Part shown: positions 10,061-21,560 of the stretch, one piece after another
Numbering within the stretch: the stretch's first letter is position 1
Layout: each line of letters starts with the position of its first letter
Assembly (NCBI GenBank): GCA_000934455.1
Contig: KN886141.1
Coordinates: 38,000-70,734 of the forward strand
Source of the DNA: Apostichopus parvimensis
Taxonomy: Eukaryota; Echinodermata; Holothuroidea; Aspidochirotida; Stichopodidae
DNA: 32,735 nt
Direction: 5' to 3'
The notes under the pieces: generated by a model
What the model saw: only the letters and a program-made list of their open reading frames with translations
Database searches by the model: none
What the model was told of the DNA's origin: nothing
Position numbers and translations under genes: made by a program

Positions 10061-13000
10061 TAAACAGTTACCAGTTTATAGGCTAGGTAGATAAGAAAGT
10101 TTAATAGTAGAGCCTAAACAGTCAGACAGGAGGGCACTGGTAAAATTTATCATTCTTCATATACATCATCACTTGATTGCAAGGCTCATTATTTAGTTTT
10201 CGCTGGTTCCATTGCGTATTTATATCATTTATAATAGAGATACAGTAGTCTCCTCAACGTTTCAGTTGGACTATGGCATGGGGGGTGTACTAAAGTACAA
10301 TAGGTACTTAGAAGAAATATCACTTCAGTCATAAATTGGAGATAAAGGTTTTGGGGGTTTTTTTGGGAGGGGGAGGGGTCGAGGTTATTTGAATGAAGTT
10401 TTTAATTCAAGAGAAATTCAGAAATAATTCAATTCTGAAGGATTTGACGCCAACATTTTTCATAGTGTAATATATACTTACAAGCACAAAGTGATTATAT
10501 AATAATGAAAGAGTTCCTAATTTTTTCCTTGTTATTTTTGACAAAAAAACATGACTATCCAAGCTTATCTTAGTGCATAACTATGGGATGTGAACAGGGC
10601 ATGAAGACTATCAAAACTTTATCAAACTCGATAACAGAGTGGAAGCTGCTTTTATTAATTCAGAGACCAAAATACAAATTTGTAGGCTGCCTATTGACTA
10701 AACACACACACAAAACACGTCTTCCTCACAAAACTTTGTGTGGAATCAGTGTAGTGTTTGAAAGACCTGCAATACTTTCCTCAATTCAATTTGGAATTTG
10801 CTGGGGAAAAACTGTTATAACTCTGAAGCAACTCAAAAAAATTAGATTACCCCACTTTCAGCATCAGTTTCAGGAAATCTATCATCTCCATGGAGAAAGT
10901 TGATTAGACATGTCACGAAAGTGTTCTGCGTTCCGATTGGTCATGTATAAATGATGACGGACGATTGTTTCAGAGAAGATTATTAAAGATTCATAAATTA
11001 TGTGATCGAGATAGATCAAATCTAACAATGAGAACAGGTCCAGTCAATGGTTCCATGCTGTAGCTTAGTTTTTAGCTTGGCCTAGATACATTCTCAACCA
11101 GACTTAACGAGCCATTCTTAATATTAATCACATGACATTATATTCAGCTTTTTTAGCAATTAGGTGTTATTTGAGGTATTTCGTAAAAGAGATACAAAAT
11201 ATTTACAAAAAATTCTGATTCCATTCATGGGTGGTGACTTTCAAATGAAGAAAAAAAGTCAAGGGGTTAAAGAAGAGGATCAATTTCAGAGAGAAAGTCA
11301 ATAATAAATCAGATTAATTTGGGGAACAATTCTGGATTTGCCGTGGACCTTTCTTGAACAACTTTTACCTTATTTTGATTAAAACTCAAAACAGAAATTT
11401 AAGAAAATATGACATAATTCATATTTACTTTGCAATTTTAATTATAGCTTATCTTGTTGCTCAAATCCACTGCCACTGTTATTCAAGCTGGAAAAGATCT
11501 ACCTTTAAAGGTTATCATCATCGCTGGTCCCGAGTATGAGGAAGACTATAAATCTGCTACAAGTTTACAAAAACCAGTTTCCTAGTGGCTCTGATCATCA
11601 AAGTTACTTCCAGCCATTGAGGAGTATTACAAATAGGCATTTCAAATATCTGAGTAGTCTGGGTAACTACTACTTTTACATGAAAATTATGCTTATTAAT
11701 AAATTGAGCATGGATAAATATTATTCGACTTTCTAGCAGATATGAAGGCGATACTGATGATGGCTGTTAACCGCAATGTTACAATAGTTTGAAACCTTCA
11801 CCTTACTTAGTTAAACTACAAATTCATACACTACTAGTTCATGTATAAGTCTCCTATGTACACAATATTATAGACTTTGCCAAGCTGTTAAAAACCAATC
11901 CCTATTGTGGTAGTTAGTTTACCTTGTCCAAGTTGTTCACCACCCTTTGTAGCAATCAAGGATACATCTAAACAATTATCACCTCCACCCTATTGAACAG
12001 AATGACCCTTTCGATCTTTAAGGTGTTTACTCTTTCATTCACAACGCAAACTAACCATCCCCTTAACTTCCTTCCTAGTGGTCTTGACAGACTACTAGTG
12101 GTAAACAAAAGTCTGCATTATCATTCATGTCAGCTCTGTTCATTCTATCAAACAGTGACTAAAGCAAGCCATTAGTCTAGCTTTTTAATGCCACATACTG
12201 TAAAAACAGACAACAAGGTAAACTCATAGAGTACAGGGAATACCCCTGTTTTGATACTCACCATACTTGGTGACTCACAATTGATTTAACACAGCTGTTA
12301 TCAACCACAAATCACAACCTAGTGTGACATAGTCAAATGGCTAATTCATCAATTTCGGCTTAGTGTTTATACAAGGGGATCAGAGAAGCAGATAGGAATG
12401 AAAGAAACAAGACCTCAAAATGTAAAATGACAAAATGCAACTGGATATTTGCCATTTGCCAGTAGCAAAAAAAAAACACACACTTGTATGTTCCCACCAG
12501 AAGACATTAAGAACATGAATATCAATTTATACAACACTTTCATGAGTTGTGGAAACTGTAGGAACTTGATGTTAGCAAGACAAATTTTAGAGCACTTGCA
12601 TTGTTTAACAAATGGCTAAAAATTGTAAAAATTCTAGGCCTGGAAACATCGCTATATTCGGTCATGTTAATTTCATTCATTTATCTTGGTAATATGTTCA
12701 ATAGCTAATACTATTAGATAAAAAAAACAGCCAAGGAAAAAACCCAAATTGCAAATAAACTCATTGTTTTACTATTGAAAGAAACAGTAAAAAATATGGT
12801 TCTTCTTTTGACTGATTCCTGATCAACTTTAATAAGTGATGCTGCAGTTTACTATTTTCCACTGTATTTGTTATGTACATGTTTGTGGGGAAAGAATATC
12901 AAATATATATAAACTTAAAAGCAAGTGAACAATCTGTTTTTTTATGATTCAACCTTGTCCTAAAACTGCCTAATGGTTATTTTCATCAGTTTTCCCTCCA

Positions 13001-13477
13001 AACTGTGACTTTCACTTATTTTTTCTTAATTATGTTTTTTGGGGGGGTTTTTTTTGGTAAAATTTGAAAGTACATTTGTACTTTCCGAAAAGTGAAAATA
13101 TCTGCACTGTGTTCTGATCAAGTTTCATTACTTTCACTATGTACAATTGTCAATATACGATACATATAACAGGAACGGTACAGTTAGTAGAACTAAGATT
13201 TTTGTTTTAATGGAGACTTGCTCCATATTTACAGATCGAGACATGCAAATTAATCATTATTTGGGGGAAAATGTGATTTACAGTCAGAATTACAGTACAT
13301 TTTACTCAGTATACAAACCATACTATAGGATGAATGCTTTGGTTTTTCAACATGTTGACAAATGCTACAGAAAAAGTATAACCCCACAGGCAATTGTTAG
13401 AGGAAAATGATGTAATTTGATTGAGGTCAAGGAAGTACTGTACTTTTGTAATTTTATACTTTTATACTTTGATACTT
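10061..13477. other. Non-coding, AT-rich, CpG-poor
   Basis: Apart from the G-rich motif at 10353-10378 and homopolymer runs (T/G at 13033-13060), nothing is recognisable. A 106-codon frame at 10583-10903 begins with ATG but has no motif and is of chance length for this amount of sequence. Confidence 0.5.
10353..10378 (+). other. G-quadruplex motif
   Basis: G-runs of 5, 3, 5 and 4 are separated by T7, A and A, just satisfying the G3+N1-7 pattern. No gene starts nearby. Confidence 0.55.
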
Positions 13478-13749
13478 ACTATCAGCAGTTACTTTTATGA
13501 CGCTTAAGCGACCACAAATGTGGGAGAAACCCGGAAGGGCTTATGGATAACAACTTACACTTTGGGTGGCTTCCAATTTCAACATTTTAACTCAAATTTG
13601 AAATAATTTCAGAAGTCTTTTCAGATGGGAAAACCGCAGATTGCTCTTGGATGAAAAACCCACCTTAATACCACCTGGCGGGGTATCGAAGCCTCATTGC
13701 TTCAAATGCCACCGCCTTTATCCACTCGGCCACAGCACCGGTTTATTAC
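13478..13749 (-). mobile_element. tRNA-derived SINE (minus strand)
   Basis: Read on the minus strand, a tRNA-like head begins near 13741 with GCTGTGGCCGAGTGGATAAA. Box A, TGGCCGAGTGG (13732-13722), fits the TRGYNNARNNGG consensus exactly. Box B, GCTTCGATACC (13692-13682), matches 9 of 11 positions of GGTTCGANTCC. About 170-200 bp of unrelated body follows, so this is a SINE rather than a tRNA gene; no complete cloverleaf can be drawn. TTGATACTT on both sides (13469-13477 and 13750-13758) is a candidate target duplication. The body sequence is not one I recognise. Confidence 0.68.
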
Positions 13750-13758
13750 TTGATACTT

Positions 13759-16499
13759 TACCATTATAAACTATACTTTCGTAATAAAGAGGTACATTTG
13801 TGATTAGCTGTACATAGTCAATGCGTTGCCATAGAAGCAAATATGATTTTGTTTTGCCCAAATTTACAGAGAATATACCATTTACATCTAGGAAGTAAAC
13901 TTGAAACAAAGGGTTCAGGCATACTGTAATTACCATTGACTGTATATGTGGAATGAACAATGACTAACCACATTCCACTAGGAGTGCTCAGTGTATTAAA
14001 TTAACAGACAGGAAGTACTACAAAGATAAGGCAGTATCTAGAAACTTGTGAGGAAATTCCAACTAATCAGACCCAACTAGCATTGTGTGGTAGTGCAAAT
14101 TTCACACAACCGGTAGTATTGCAACATGAATCATGGTATCGTAACTACAACCGGGACTTTCCTCAACTTTCATCTAAATATTGTTCAAAGCACATAGTTA
14201 CGAGACTGTCGATGTCACACATTCAATGGCATAGCCTAGGCTATGTACATACTCTTACACGCACGGTTATCAAAATTAAAACAATATCCAAAATTAAACG
14301 CTATATTAGGGCCTTTGTTTTTTAACATATACACTTTCATAAAGAAAAGCACAAACCTTGCTAAAAAGGACCCAACACCATCTTTCATTCATACTCGACG
14401 TACGATATTAGATTAACATGTTCCCACATGGAGAAATTACAATAGATTGTGTAATAAAATGCTTCCAAAAGTTTCAAAACTGTGTAATTGATTTTAGTAA
14501 ATTGTAAATTAAAAGGCACATTATCCAAATGAGCATGAACATATGTACTGTACTAGCATATCATTTATACAAACAACAATGCAAAAATCTTTGTTTCAAT
14601 TAATTTGTGTGTTCCACCTTGAGACACTTGTAGACCTGTTAAATTTATCTTCCAATCAGTTACTAAGCTATTTGCACTTTCTTTGCCAGCCCAGCAGTTA
14701 CTAAAGTTTTCAATGGGTTTTTAACTTCAAGTACATACAATGCTATTACAGTAGTGGCAGTACATATATATTATGCCTACAAACCTACCATACCTGTGCA
14801 AGGCCTACATTAGCTTGGCACTGGGTACTTGTTATAGAGGTATTACTTCAGACGGTACAAATTGTAAATGACCACTCAACCAGAACTCTTCCAACACCTG
14901 GTCTTACCCTCTGCAGAGTAACACTGTTTCCAGGGAAGGACACTAATACTGGTGTATAGAACCATACTTAGCAAAATAGGGATTGCTAGAAAGGAAAAAC
15001 AACAGTTGATGGGTTAAGTGTATGATTGTCATCCTCAAATTAGAAATGTGAGAGAAAATATCTCATTGTGAGGAAAAGCACCAGTGGTGACTTGGAGACT
15101 CAGGACTGGTATTTAGCAGATCTGACAGTCTTAACTATTTTTATCCCATCAAAATATAAATCCATATCCATTCATGATTCCCAGAAGGAATGGATGGAAT
15201 TTGGGTTTTTTTGAATGCGGAAGGTGGTGGGAGTGGGAGTGGGGTGGGGTGGGGGAGGGGCGGCTAGATGGATATAATAAAAATAACTGAATAACAATCA
15301 AACTCTATCTTGCCATTAAGTACTATACCTTCAATGAACACCAATATCAACAGATCTATAGACCAAAATTCAACTTACAAAGTTACCTTACAAGAGGGAC
15401 AAGTCTTACTTTATTTCTCTGATCCTTGAACCTTGGGAAGTACTGCTTGAAGGTAATAAGGCTCCAGTATTGTTTTCAATTACACTTCGCCTCCTCTCGT
15501 CAACACACACATTAGATGTACATTAGCAACGGACTAACTATATACACAAAAGGAAGTCACTTCAAGACTCAATTTATAGTCCTTCAAACGAGGAAGAAAC
15601 AGCTTTGCAATGTACTATCTATTACGTTCCATCATCGCTTTGCCTATCTAAACTATTTACTATAGGCAGACAAATGACAATAATCCACAGACTTCCGGGA
15701 CAGCATGATAGGAAACACTTGCAAAAACTTTTTCACGGACCAAAATTTCATTTCCCACAAATGTTTTGTTAAGCCAGTTATGAAAAGACACAGCTTCCAG
15801 GCTAAGACAATGCATAAAACTTCTCACATAGTCTTAGTTGAAACATTTTGCAACTTGAGGTTTTCCAATCATGTTAGCAGTCAGTAGATAAACTAAACTG
15901 CATGCATATCTCTTTTGTCAGTGAAAATGTTTCTTTACTATTACAATACAGTATTAAGCTGAGTTTGAAATTTATCCAGTCGGACTATAACTGTAGCCAT
16001 TGTTTGGACCAGGTGGGATTGTTTTAAATTTGTTATGGTCTGTCTTCCCTCCCACTGCCCAGGCACCTGATCCCACCAGCAACTAAAACCTACATTTGGT
16101 GTTCACTTCACCATAGCCCCCCCCCCCTAATTTTTTTATTAAGTTATCTATGGTTTGGTCAATGATCCAATGTAACAACACAACTCAGCTATAATGGTTT
16201 GATCCTTAAGAAACAAACAATTAACCAAAACAGGATATTCCCCCTGAAGTCAAATTGAAAATTACTTTAAACTCCTTTGTACATGTCTTCCTTCTTCAAT
16301 TTCCCTTCCTCAACAATTATTCCTGTGGCAATATGAAGTCATGGCCATTCGAAGAACCTATTGTTAATATTGACAATATGAACAATCTATTGTGCCTATG
16401 GCACCATGGACATTGAAAAATCTTGTTTGATATGGGCAACAAACATAAACATCTTAAACAACTTAGGACACTATTTTGTGAGGGTTGCCCCATACAGTT
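13759..16499. other. Non-coding, AT-rich
   Basis: It contains a perfect 16-bp palindrome CATAGCCTAGGCTATG (14230-14245), the G-quadruplex motif at 15229-15260 and an 11-C run (16117-16127). No exon is supported. Confidence 0.5.
15229..15260 (+). other. Strong G-quadruplex motif, six G-runs
   Basis: Runs at 15229-15231, 15235-15237, 15241-15244, 15246-15249, 15251-15255 and 15257-15260 have loops of 1-3 bases. Short loops and spare runs make this the strongest such motif in the window. No transcript is known here. Confidence 0.75.
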
Positions 16500-16700
16500 T
16501 CAGTGCACAAATTAAAGTTTGTCGGGCAAGGGGTTCCATCCCATGACCCCGCAAGGGCTGTAAGGTGGGCCCCTGGACCACACGCAAAATTCCTTGCAAT
16601 CTTTGCGTCCGCGGTGGGTTCGCGAACACCGGCGTGAAATCGGCAGCTGCTTGAAGTGTGTTTGTGGGAAATCAAACAAGGTTTTCCTACACTGCAAAAA
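16500..16700. repeat. GC-rich island, probable dispersed-repeat fragment
   Basis: An abrupt GC- and CpG-rich block with GGGGTTCCATCCCATGACCCC and TGGGCCCCTGG lies in otherwise AT-rich DNA. Two minus-strand frames overlap it in different registers, neither resembling a known protein. The sharp edges suggest an inserted repeat of unknown family. Confidence 0.35.
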
Positions 16701-17409
16701 ACGCATCATGGAGGTTTGCCAATATTAAACAACAGGAAGTTCATTTAATTTACTTTGTGGACTACAAAGCTTTCTTAAGTGGATTAAACTGTTAATAGTA
16801 AGTCACTGCTTAGGAGCATCCTAACTGCAGTAGGTAGTGCATACTTGAAGACTTCCTACATAGATTCTTTGAAAGGATGTACCATGGTTTGTCAGTCTAA
16901 TGCACAGTTTGGTTTGAATTTACTAAAAAAGGACATAAACATTCCTTTTCAGCCCAAGATATGGCTGGAATGGGCGATATAATGTTGGTACAAAAGTTGC
17001 AACCAGCTTCTTTCACGAGGCTGTATATATCCTGTAGAAGTGTGAAAAACAGCATGGTGATTTCCTTTGCAGATTTGGTGCTCCTTTTGCAATATTACAC
17101 TTTCAACAACACAATGAGGGATACTGCTGCTATGCAGAGATGTTAAATACAGCATTACAATAGACAACTGACTGTATCAAATGGACCTGGTTATAATATC
17201 TTTTTTTTCTCTCTTTTCTTCAATTTATTTAAAAAAACGAAAAGAGTAATTACAAAGAAAGAAGTTAGCTGCTTGTACCATCTGCCAGACAATTACAGGT
17301 CTGAAGTACAGACTGTTTAGAATATACAGATGGATGACATTTTTACAATGACAAATGACAAGAAACCAAACTGCCATGGCTGCATACCAGAAGAAATCTT
17401 GATCTTAGA

Positions 17410-17433
17410 CCCCCTCCCCCCACCCCCCCCCAC
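17410..17433 (-). other. C-rich tract, G-quadruplex motif on minus strand
   Basis: CCCCC, CCCCCC and a run of nine C are separated by single bases. On the minus strand this gives at least four usable G3 runs. Confidence 0.55.
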
Positions 17434-18427
17434 CAAAGGTGACTTAAGTTTTTTAAAGTTGCAGCCATTTTATATTTTGAATTATTGAATGTTAATTCCT
17501 TCTTGTAGAGAACACTTTTAACAAATACTTTTCAAAATGATGATTATCATGCACAGTCTTTTCTGAATGTTCCACAGAAGATGCTGTTCAACGGAACGGA
17601 ACAAGTATATATACCATTGATACAAAGATTAATTCATGAATTTGACAACTGCACAATGACCTGATTGAATGCAGAGTTCTATTAAAGTAAAGACCAGTGG
17701 CATTGCTCTTTATCATTGTAAACTTCCTCTGTGTCACATTAGTGATTTGTTTTCCAAAGGGTTTCATAAATTATGTGTGTGTGAGCTTTTTGTGCTGTGG
17801 TTTACTAACTTTCAGTCAATGTGCACTTAATTGCAATCAACTGTCAATCAATTCTACAGTTTAATCACCAATTATAACAGAAAATTATTCATGAGGTTAT
17901 TTTAGGCCTCAAATAGAGGGAAATTGAGTCACAACTAGAGGGAAATCATAACATGGTTTGTTAAGACAAAAGTTTGGAAAGCAGCGCCGTACGTACGTTC
18001 AGAACCAAAATTTCTAAGAAGGATGGGACCATGCTTATTTAAGAAGAAGATACCTTGAAAGCAAACACCCTCTGAGAAATGCTGAATCCAAAAGGCCATA
18101 TTATGGAACTAACCAAGTTATTTTTATACCATTTGTCACAACGTTCAACTATTCACATGCTTACTGTATAGGGGAGACAATCAGCTCTACTGTACCTGGA
18201 AACCATGTGTTTACTTATATCAGTTTATCAAGTAAATAAACAAACTGAAGTATCTATAAACAAATCTGAACTTGAGCTTAAGGTTTTACAAAACCAACCA
18301 TAAATTGAGCACTAGTGTCTTTGAATGTCAACATAAATGAATTCTTGCCAAAATTAAACTTCTGGTAGAAACTTTATGAATGAGGATTCATTTAGTTTTC
18401 TTTTCCATTCATTTGTTAAACCACAAT

Positions 18428-18484
18428 TTAAGAGATGACATTTTTTACGAGTCCATATGGACTCGTAAAAAATGTTCATCTTAA
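18428..18484. mobile_element. TTAA-flanked near-perfect palindrome (fold-back MITE-like)
   Basis: Positions 18438-18475 are a perfect 38-bp palindrome with no loop, centred between 18456 and 18457 (half-site TTTTTTACGAGTCCA). Outside it the arms continue with small mismatches (GAGATG against CATC). TTAA lies at both ends (18428-18431 and 18481-18484). A TTAA target duplication around two fused terminal repeats would give this structure. Its terminus differs from that of the MITE at 5177-5799, so it would be a separate family. Alternatively it is simply a palindrome that formed in place. Confidence 0.6.
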
Positions 18485-20110
18485 AGTAAAGGGTTGTCTA
18501 ACATACTGAAGTAAAATCAGTAAAGTTCTCAATCTTTCTTTTGCTCAAAGACGGTAATAAACAGTAGCTATTCAACATTTGTTGTCATATTAAAACAGCC
18601 TTTCTCGGTCTGCTGTACACAATTAATAAAATATTACTCACGACAAATTTATGCAATAACACAGTTCAGTCAATACATTCTGGCTAGAACTTTACCAAGA
18701 CCTATAATGAGATCTTTTCCCAAAAAAAACTGTTCTGTGAAAGGAACAGATACTGAAACAGAGATGTAGTTATTATCTTGTATTATAACATGAACTATAT
18801 AATTTACTGAAAGCACACTCTGAAATAACACTAGGCTACTGTTCTGAAGCTTCTTTCATTTTTCAATGTCTTCTTTCAGTACAAACTAATTGTCCGTGTT
18901 TCAACTAATGACAGACCCTACATTGTGTAAGATTTAGTCTTACAGTACTTGGTGTGTACATACATGAACAAAGTAAACACCATATGAGAATTTTCGTTAA
19001 GATCAAACTTGACTTGTCATGTATATATGTAAGGCTTTGTTTACAGACTTTAGGAAGTCCTTATTCTTTACTTATGGGCTGGCACTTATTGCAAATAAAA
19101 CACCAGTATCAAGGATCAAAAAAGCACATTTTACCTTTAGTTCTTTGGGCTGCATGGTGGTGGTACACAAGTATTATTATTCCTATGCTAGTGAGACTTT
19201 TCAAGGGAATAGTTTTTCCAGTATCACATTGCAAAATGCTCTACAGATCCAAAGATGAATAACTATTGTTATTGACAAACGAAACAATATTTATAAGACA
19301 CAACATTTCAGAGCAACCAAAACGGCTATGCAGATTTGGACACTAAATTATTCCCACCTTCTAGTTGTATGTGTTACAATCAGATGCAAACTTGCATTGA
19401 TCATATTGTAGAAGTAGCTCATATGAAGGCCCATTGTAAATAGCCTTGAGAAAATCATGTCAAAATAAGTAGGCCTAAAAATTGCCACTTCAAACCTCTA
19501 CTGTGCCGTGTTTAATCCCCACCATTGTGCATATCCTAGTAGTATGTGGTTTAGTTACAGTACTGAATACAGCAATAGTATTAGTAGGCGTAGACTTGTA
19601 ATAAAGTCCATAGCCTATAACTTGAATATTACTAGCCTAGTAGTAGTAGTGTAGCAGTGTGTCAACTGCCTAGCCCAGGCCCCTTGGCCACAAGGGTCTT
19701 TTGAACGAATAACTATATAAAAAACGTTAGGCCTGAGGTCTGTATTGAAACATTATAAAATATAACAATAAACAATTGATACCATAGGTTATTACTACTC
19801 CCATGAAGTCTTAACAAGTTTACTCCCTTTTCAAGTTTAATACTGTCAGGACTCTTAATACCCCCACCTGTAGGACGAGACCATACCGTGCACTTAGTTA
19901 TGGTAGGCAGTTTGTGTACAAGTTAATATAGGCCTAGGGCCTACCTACATTACATTTACAAGCTAATGCTACTGATGAAACTTCTAGCCAATCTTCATGA
20001 ATCGGTTACCAACACCATTCAACTGCAGCTGATATAAGTGATCTTTTGATTCCATACCGATCAGGAAATATTCCAGATTAATAATAAAGATAAAACTAGG
20101 AAACTTACAT

Positions 20111-20711
20111 TTTCACTCTTCAACCTGACAATCTTGATAATTATTTTAATAGGTTTTATTCCATTCGACTACGAGAGATTAGTATCTCCGGAAATAGAAA
20201 GCACACGCTGCTCGAGAACAGATATGAAGACCAACTGCCGTCGATGTAGAAGTTTTACAACTTGAATCGAGCTTTCTAACAACGGAGTACGCATCACTGA
20301 TCTCTGTGTAGAGATCAGTGGTACGTATGTTGACGAACTGAATCAGCTGTTGAGCACAGATAATATTGTACCAGGTTTTACACTGTGGCTCCCACAATAG
20401 TTTCGAGAAACATAATTACCTAAAAGAAAAGCTCAAACTTACCCTAAAATACTAACAATTTGTAACATTGAACCGAATAGATACAACTTATTATGAAAAA
20501 AGATTGCTTTTAGGTGCCACACCGTACCAATTAAAACCAAATATAGAACTGATGAAACAATTCGATATTGGTGCTTTATCTGTGGCGAAATTTGAGCTTA
20601 CGGAAGTTTCACGGGTACTAATGGGCGCGGCTCACAGAACCATTGATAATCCACGGCTTTGTACAGAACTGTGTCGAATATCTGTGGTGCGGCTTCCGTA
20701 AAGAAAAAATA
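20111..20711. other. CpG-richer stretch before the gap
   Basis: It contains the 11-bp stem-loop at 20295-20320. On the minus strand GTAAGT occurs at about 20441 and 20110, so short non-coding exons of a leftward gene are conceivable. There is no coding support; a 77-codon frame at 20468-20701 starts at TTG and resembles nothing. Confidence 0.3.
20295..20320. repeat. Stem-loop, 11-bp perfect stem
   Basis: CACTGATCTCT (20295-20305) and AGAGATCAGTG (20310-20320) pair perfectly across GTGT. It lies in the more CpG-rich stretch at about 20.16-20.7 kb. No terminator or miRNA-precursor context can be shown. Confidence 0.7.
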
Positions 20712-20758
20712 TGGATTTGGAATATGGTGACTAATTTAGTCACCATGTTCAAAATCCA
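20712..20758. repeat. 47-bp imperfect palindrome near the assembly gap
   Basis: Two 23-nt arms (20712-20734 and 20736-20758) flank a single T. They are complementary except at two positions, and the central 11 bp (ATGGTGACTAA / TTAGTCACCAT) are perfect. It ends 67 bp before the run of Ns, so it may be part of the repeat that broke the assembly. Confidence 0.75.
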
Positions 20759-20825
20759 GGCTGATGAAAACCAGTTACTCTGCATATTGGATCATTCAAG
20801 GAAACGAAAGAATGGGGTAATAATA

Positions 20826-21210
20826 NNNNNNNNNNNNNNNNNNNNNNNNNNNNNNNNNNNNNNNNNNNNNNNNNNNNNNNNNNNNNNNNNNNNNNNNNNN
20901 NNNNNNNNNNNNNNNNNNNNNNNNNNNNNNNNNNNNNNNNNNNNNNNNNNNNNNNNNNNNNNNNNNNNNNNNNNNNNNNNNNNNNNNNNNNNNNNNNNNN
21001 NNNNNNNNNNNNNNNNNNNNNNNNNNNNNNNNNNNNNNNNNNNNNNNNNNNNNNNNNNNNNNNNNNNNNNNNNNNNNNNNNNNNNNNNNNNNNNNNNNNN
21101 NNNNNNNNNNNNNNNNNNNNNNNNNNNNNNNNNNNNNNNNNNNNNNNNNNNNNNNNNNNNNNNNNNNNNNNNNNNNNNNNNNNNNNNNNNNNNNNNNNNN
21201 NNNNNNNNNN
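20826..21210. other. Assembly gap (385 N)
   Basis: This is an unbroken run of N. Open frames that appear to cross it are artefacts. Sequence on its right is more GC-rich than on its left. Confidence 1.
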
Positions 21211-21560
21211 GACTTATTGCGCTCTCTTCTACCTATTGACATTTGTCACATTATCTGCAAATTAGCAAGGCCCGGAAAGGGTCATTTCCGGCGATCTAGG
21301 GAGTATCTTTTCTCAAAAAATGTCTGTACGCTCCGCGCCAACCTGTGGTGGCGCTCCGCTTAGATAGTGTCGAAAGCGCCCCTACAGACCGTTCTCGCCC
21401 CCCCCCCCGACCAATACCCCTAGCTCCGCCACCGCTCCTCCCCTACCTATCACCACTCATCCTTCTCCTACCGTTCTGCATCCTTTCAAGTTCGCTGTTC
21501 AAGGTTCTTCTGAGGGCGCAATCCTCGCCGTGTAGGCGGCATACATAGGTTTGGACCCCG
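21211..21560. repeat. GC-rich dispersed-repeat fragment
   Basis: The stretch begins with CCGGAAAGGGTCATTTCCGG (21272-21291), a 7-bp inverted repeat. It continues through GTACGCTCCGCGCC, an 11-C run (21398-21408) and CCCCTAGCTCCGCCACCG. C-tracts that run into CTAGCTxCGCC are common at the edges of dispersed repeats in marine invertebrates, so I read this as repeat debris. The 67-codon open frame inside it is not credible as a gene. Family unknown. Confidence 0.4.

Larger units (their letters stand above)
16701..20110. other. Non-coding, AT-rich, CpG-poor
   Basis: It contains the C-rich tract at 17410-17433, the TTAA-flanked palindrome at 18428-18484 and a TAG-rich stretch near 19635-19650. 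Two overlapping frames at 18954-19262 in different registers are not supported. Confidence 0.5.

Noticed and set aside
10583..10903. 106-codon frame starting with ATG
   Set aside because: No motif, no splice-site support and CpG-poor AT-rich context. This length is expected by chance in six frames of 32 kb.
13682..13741. Functional minus-strand tRNA gene
   Set aside because: Box A and B are tRNA-like, but the acceptor and T stems do not close and a SINE body follows.
14230..14245. 16-bp palindrome CATAGCCTAGGCTATG
   Set aside because: Perfect but isolated, with no flanking duplication or extension; may be chance.
20643..21242. Long frames crossing 20826-21210
   Set aside because: Most of their length is Ns. 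The real sequence on either side gives only short uninformative pieces.
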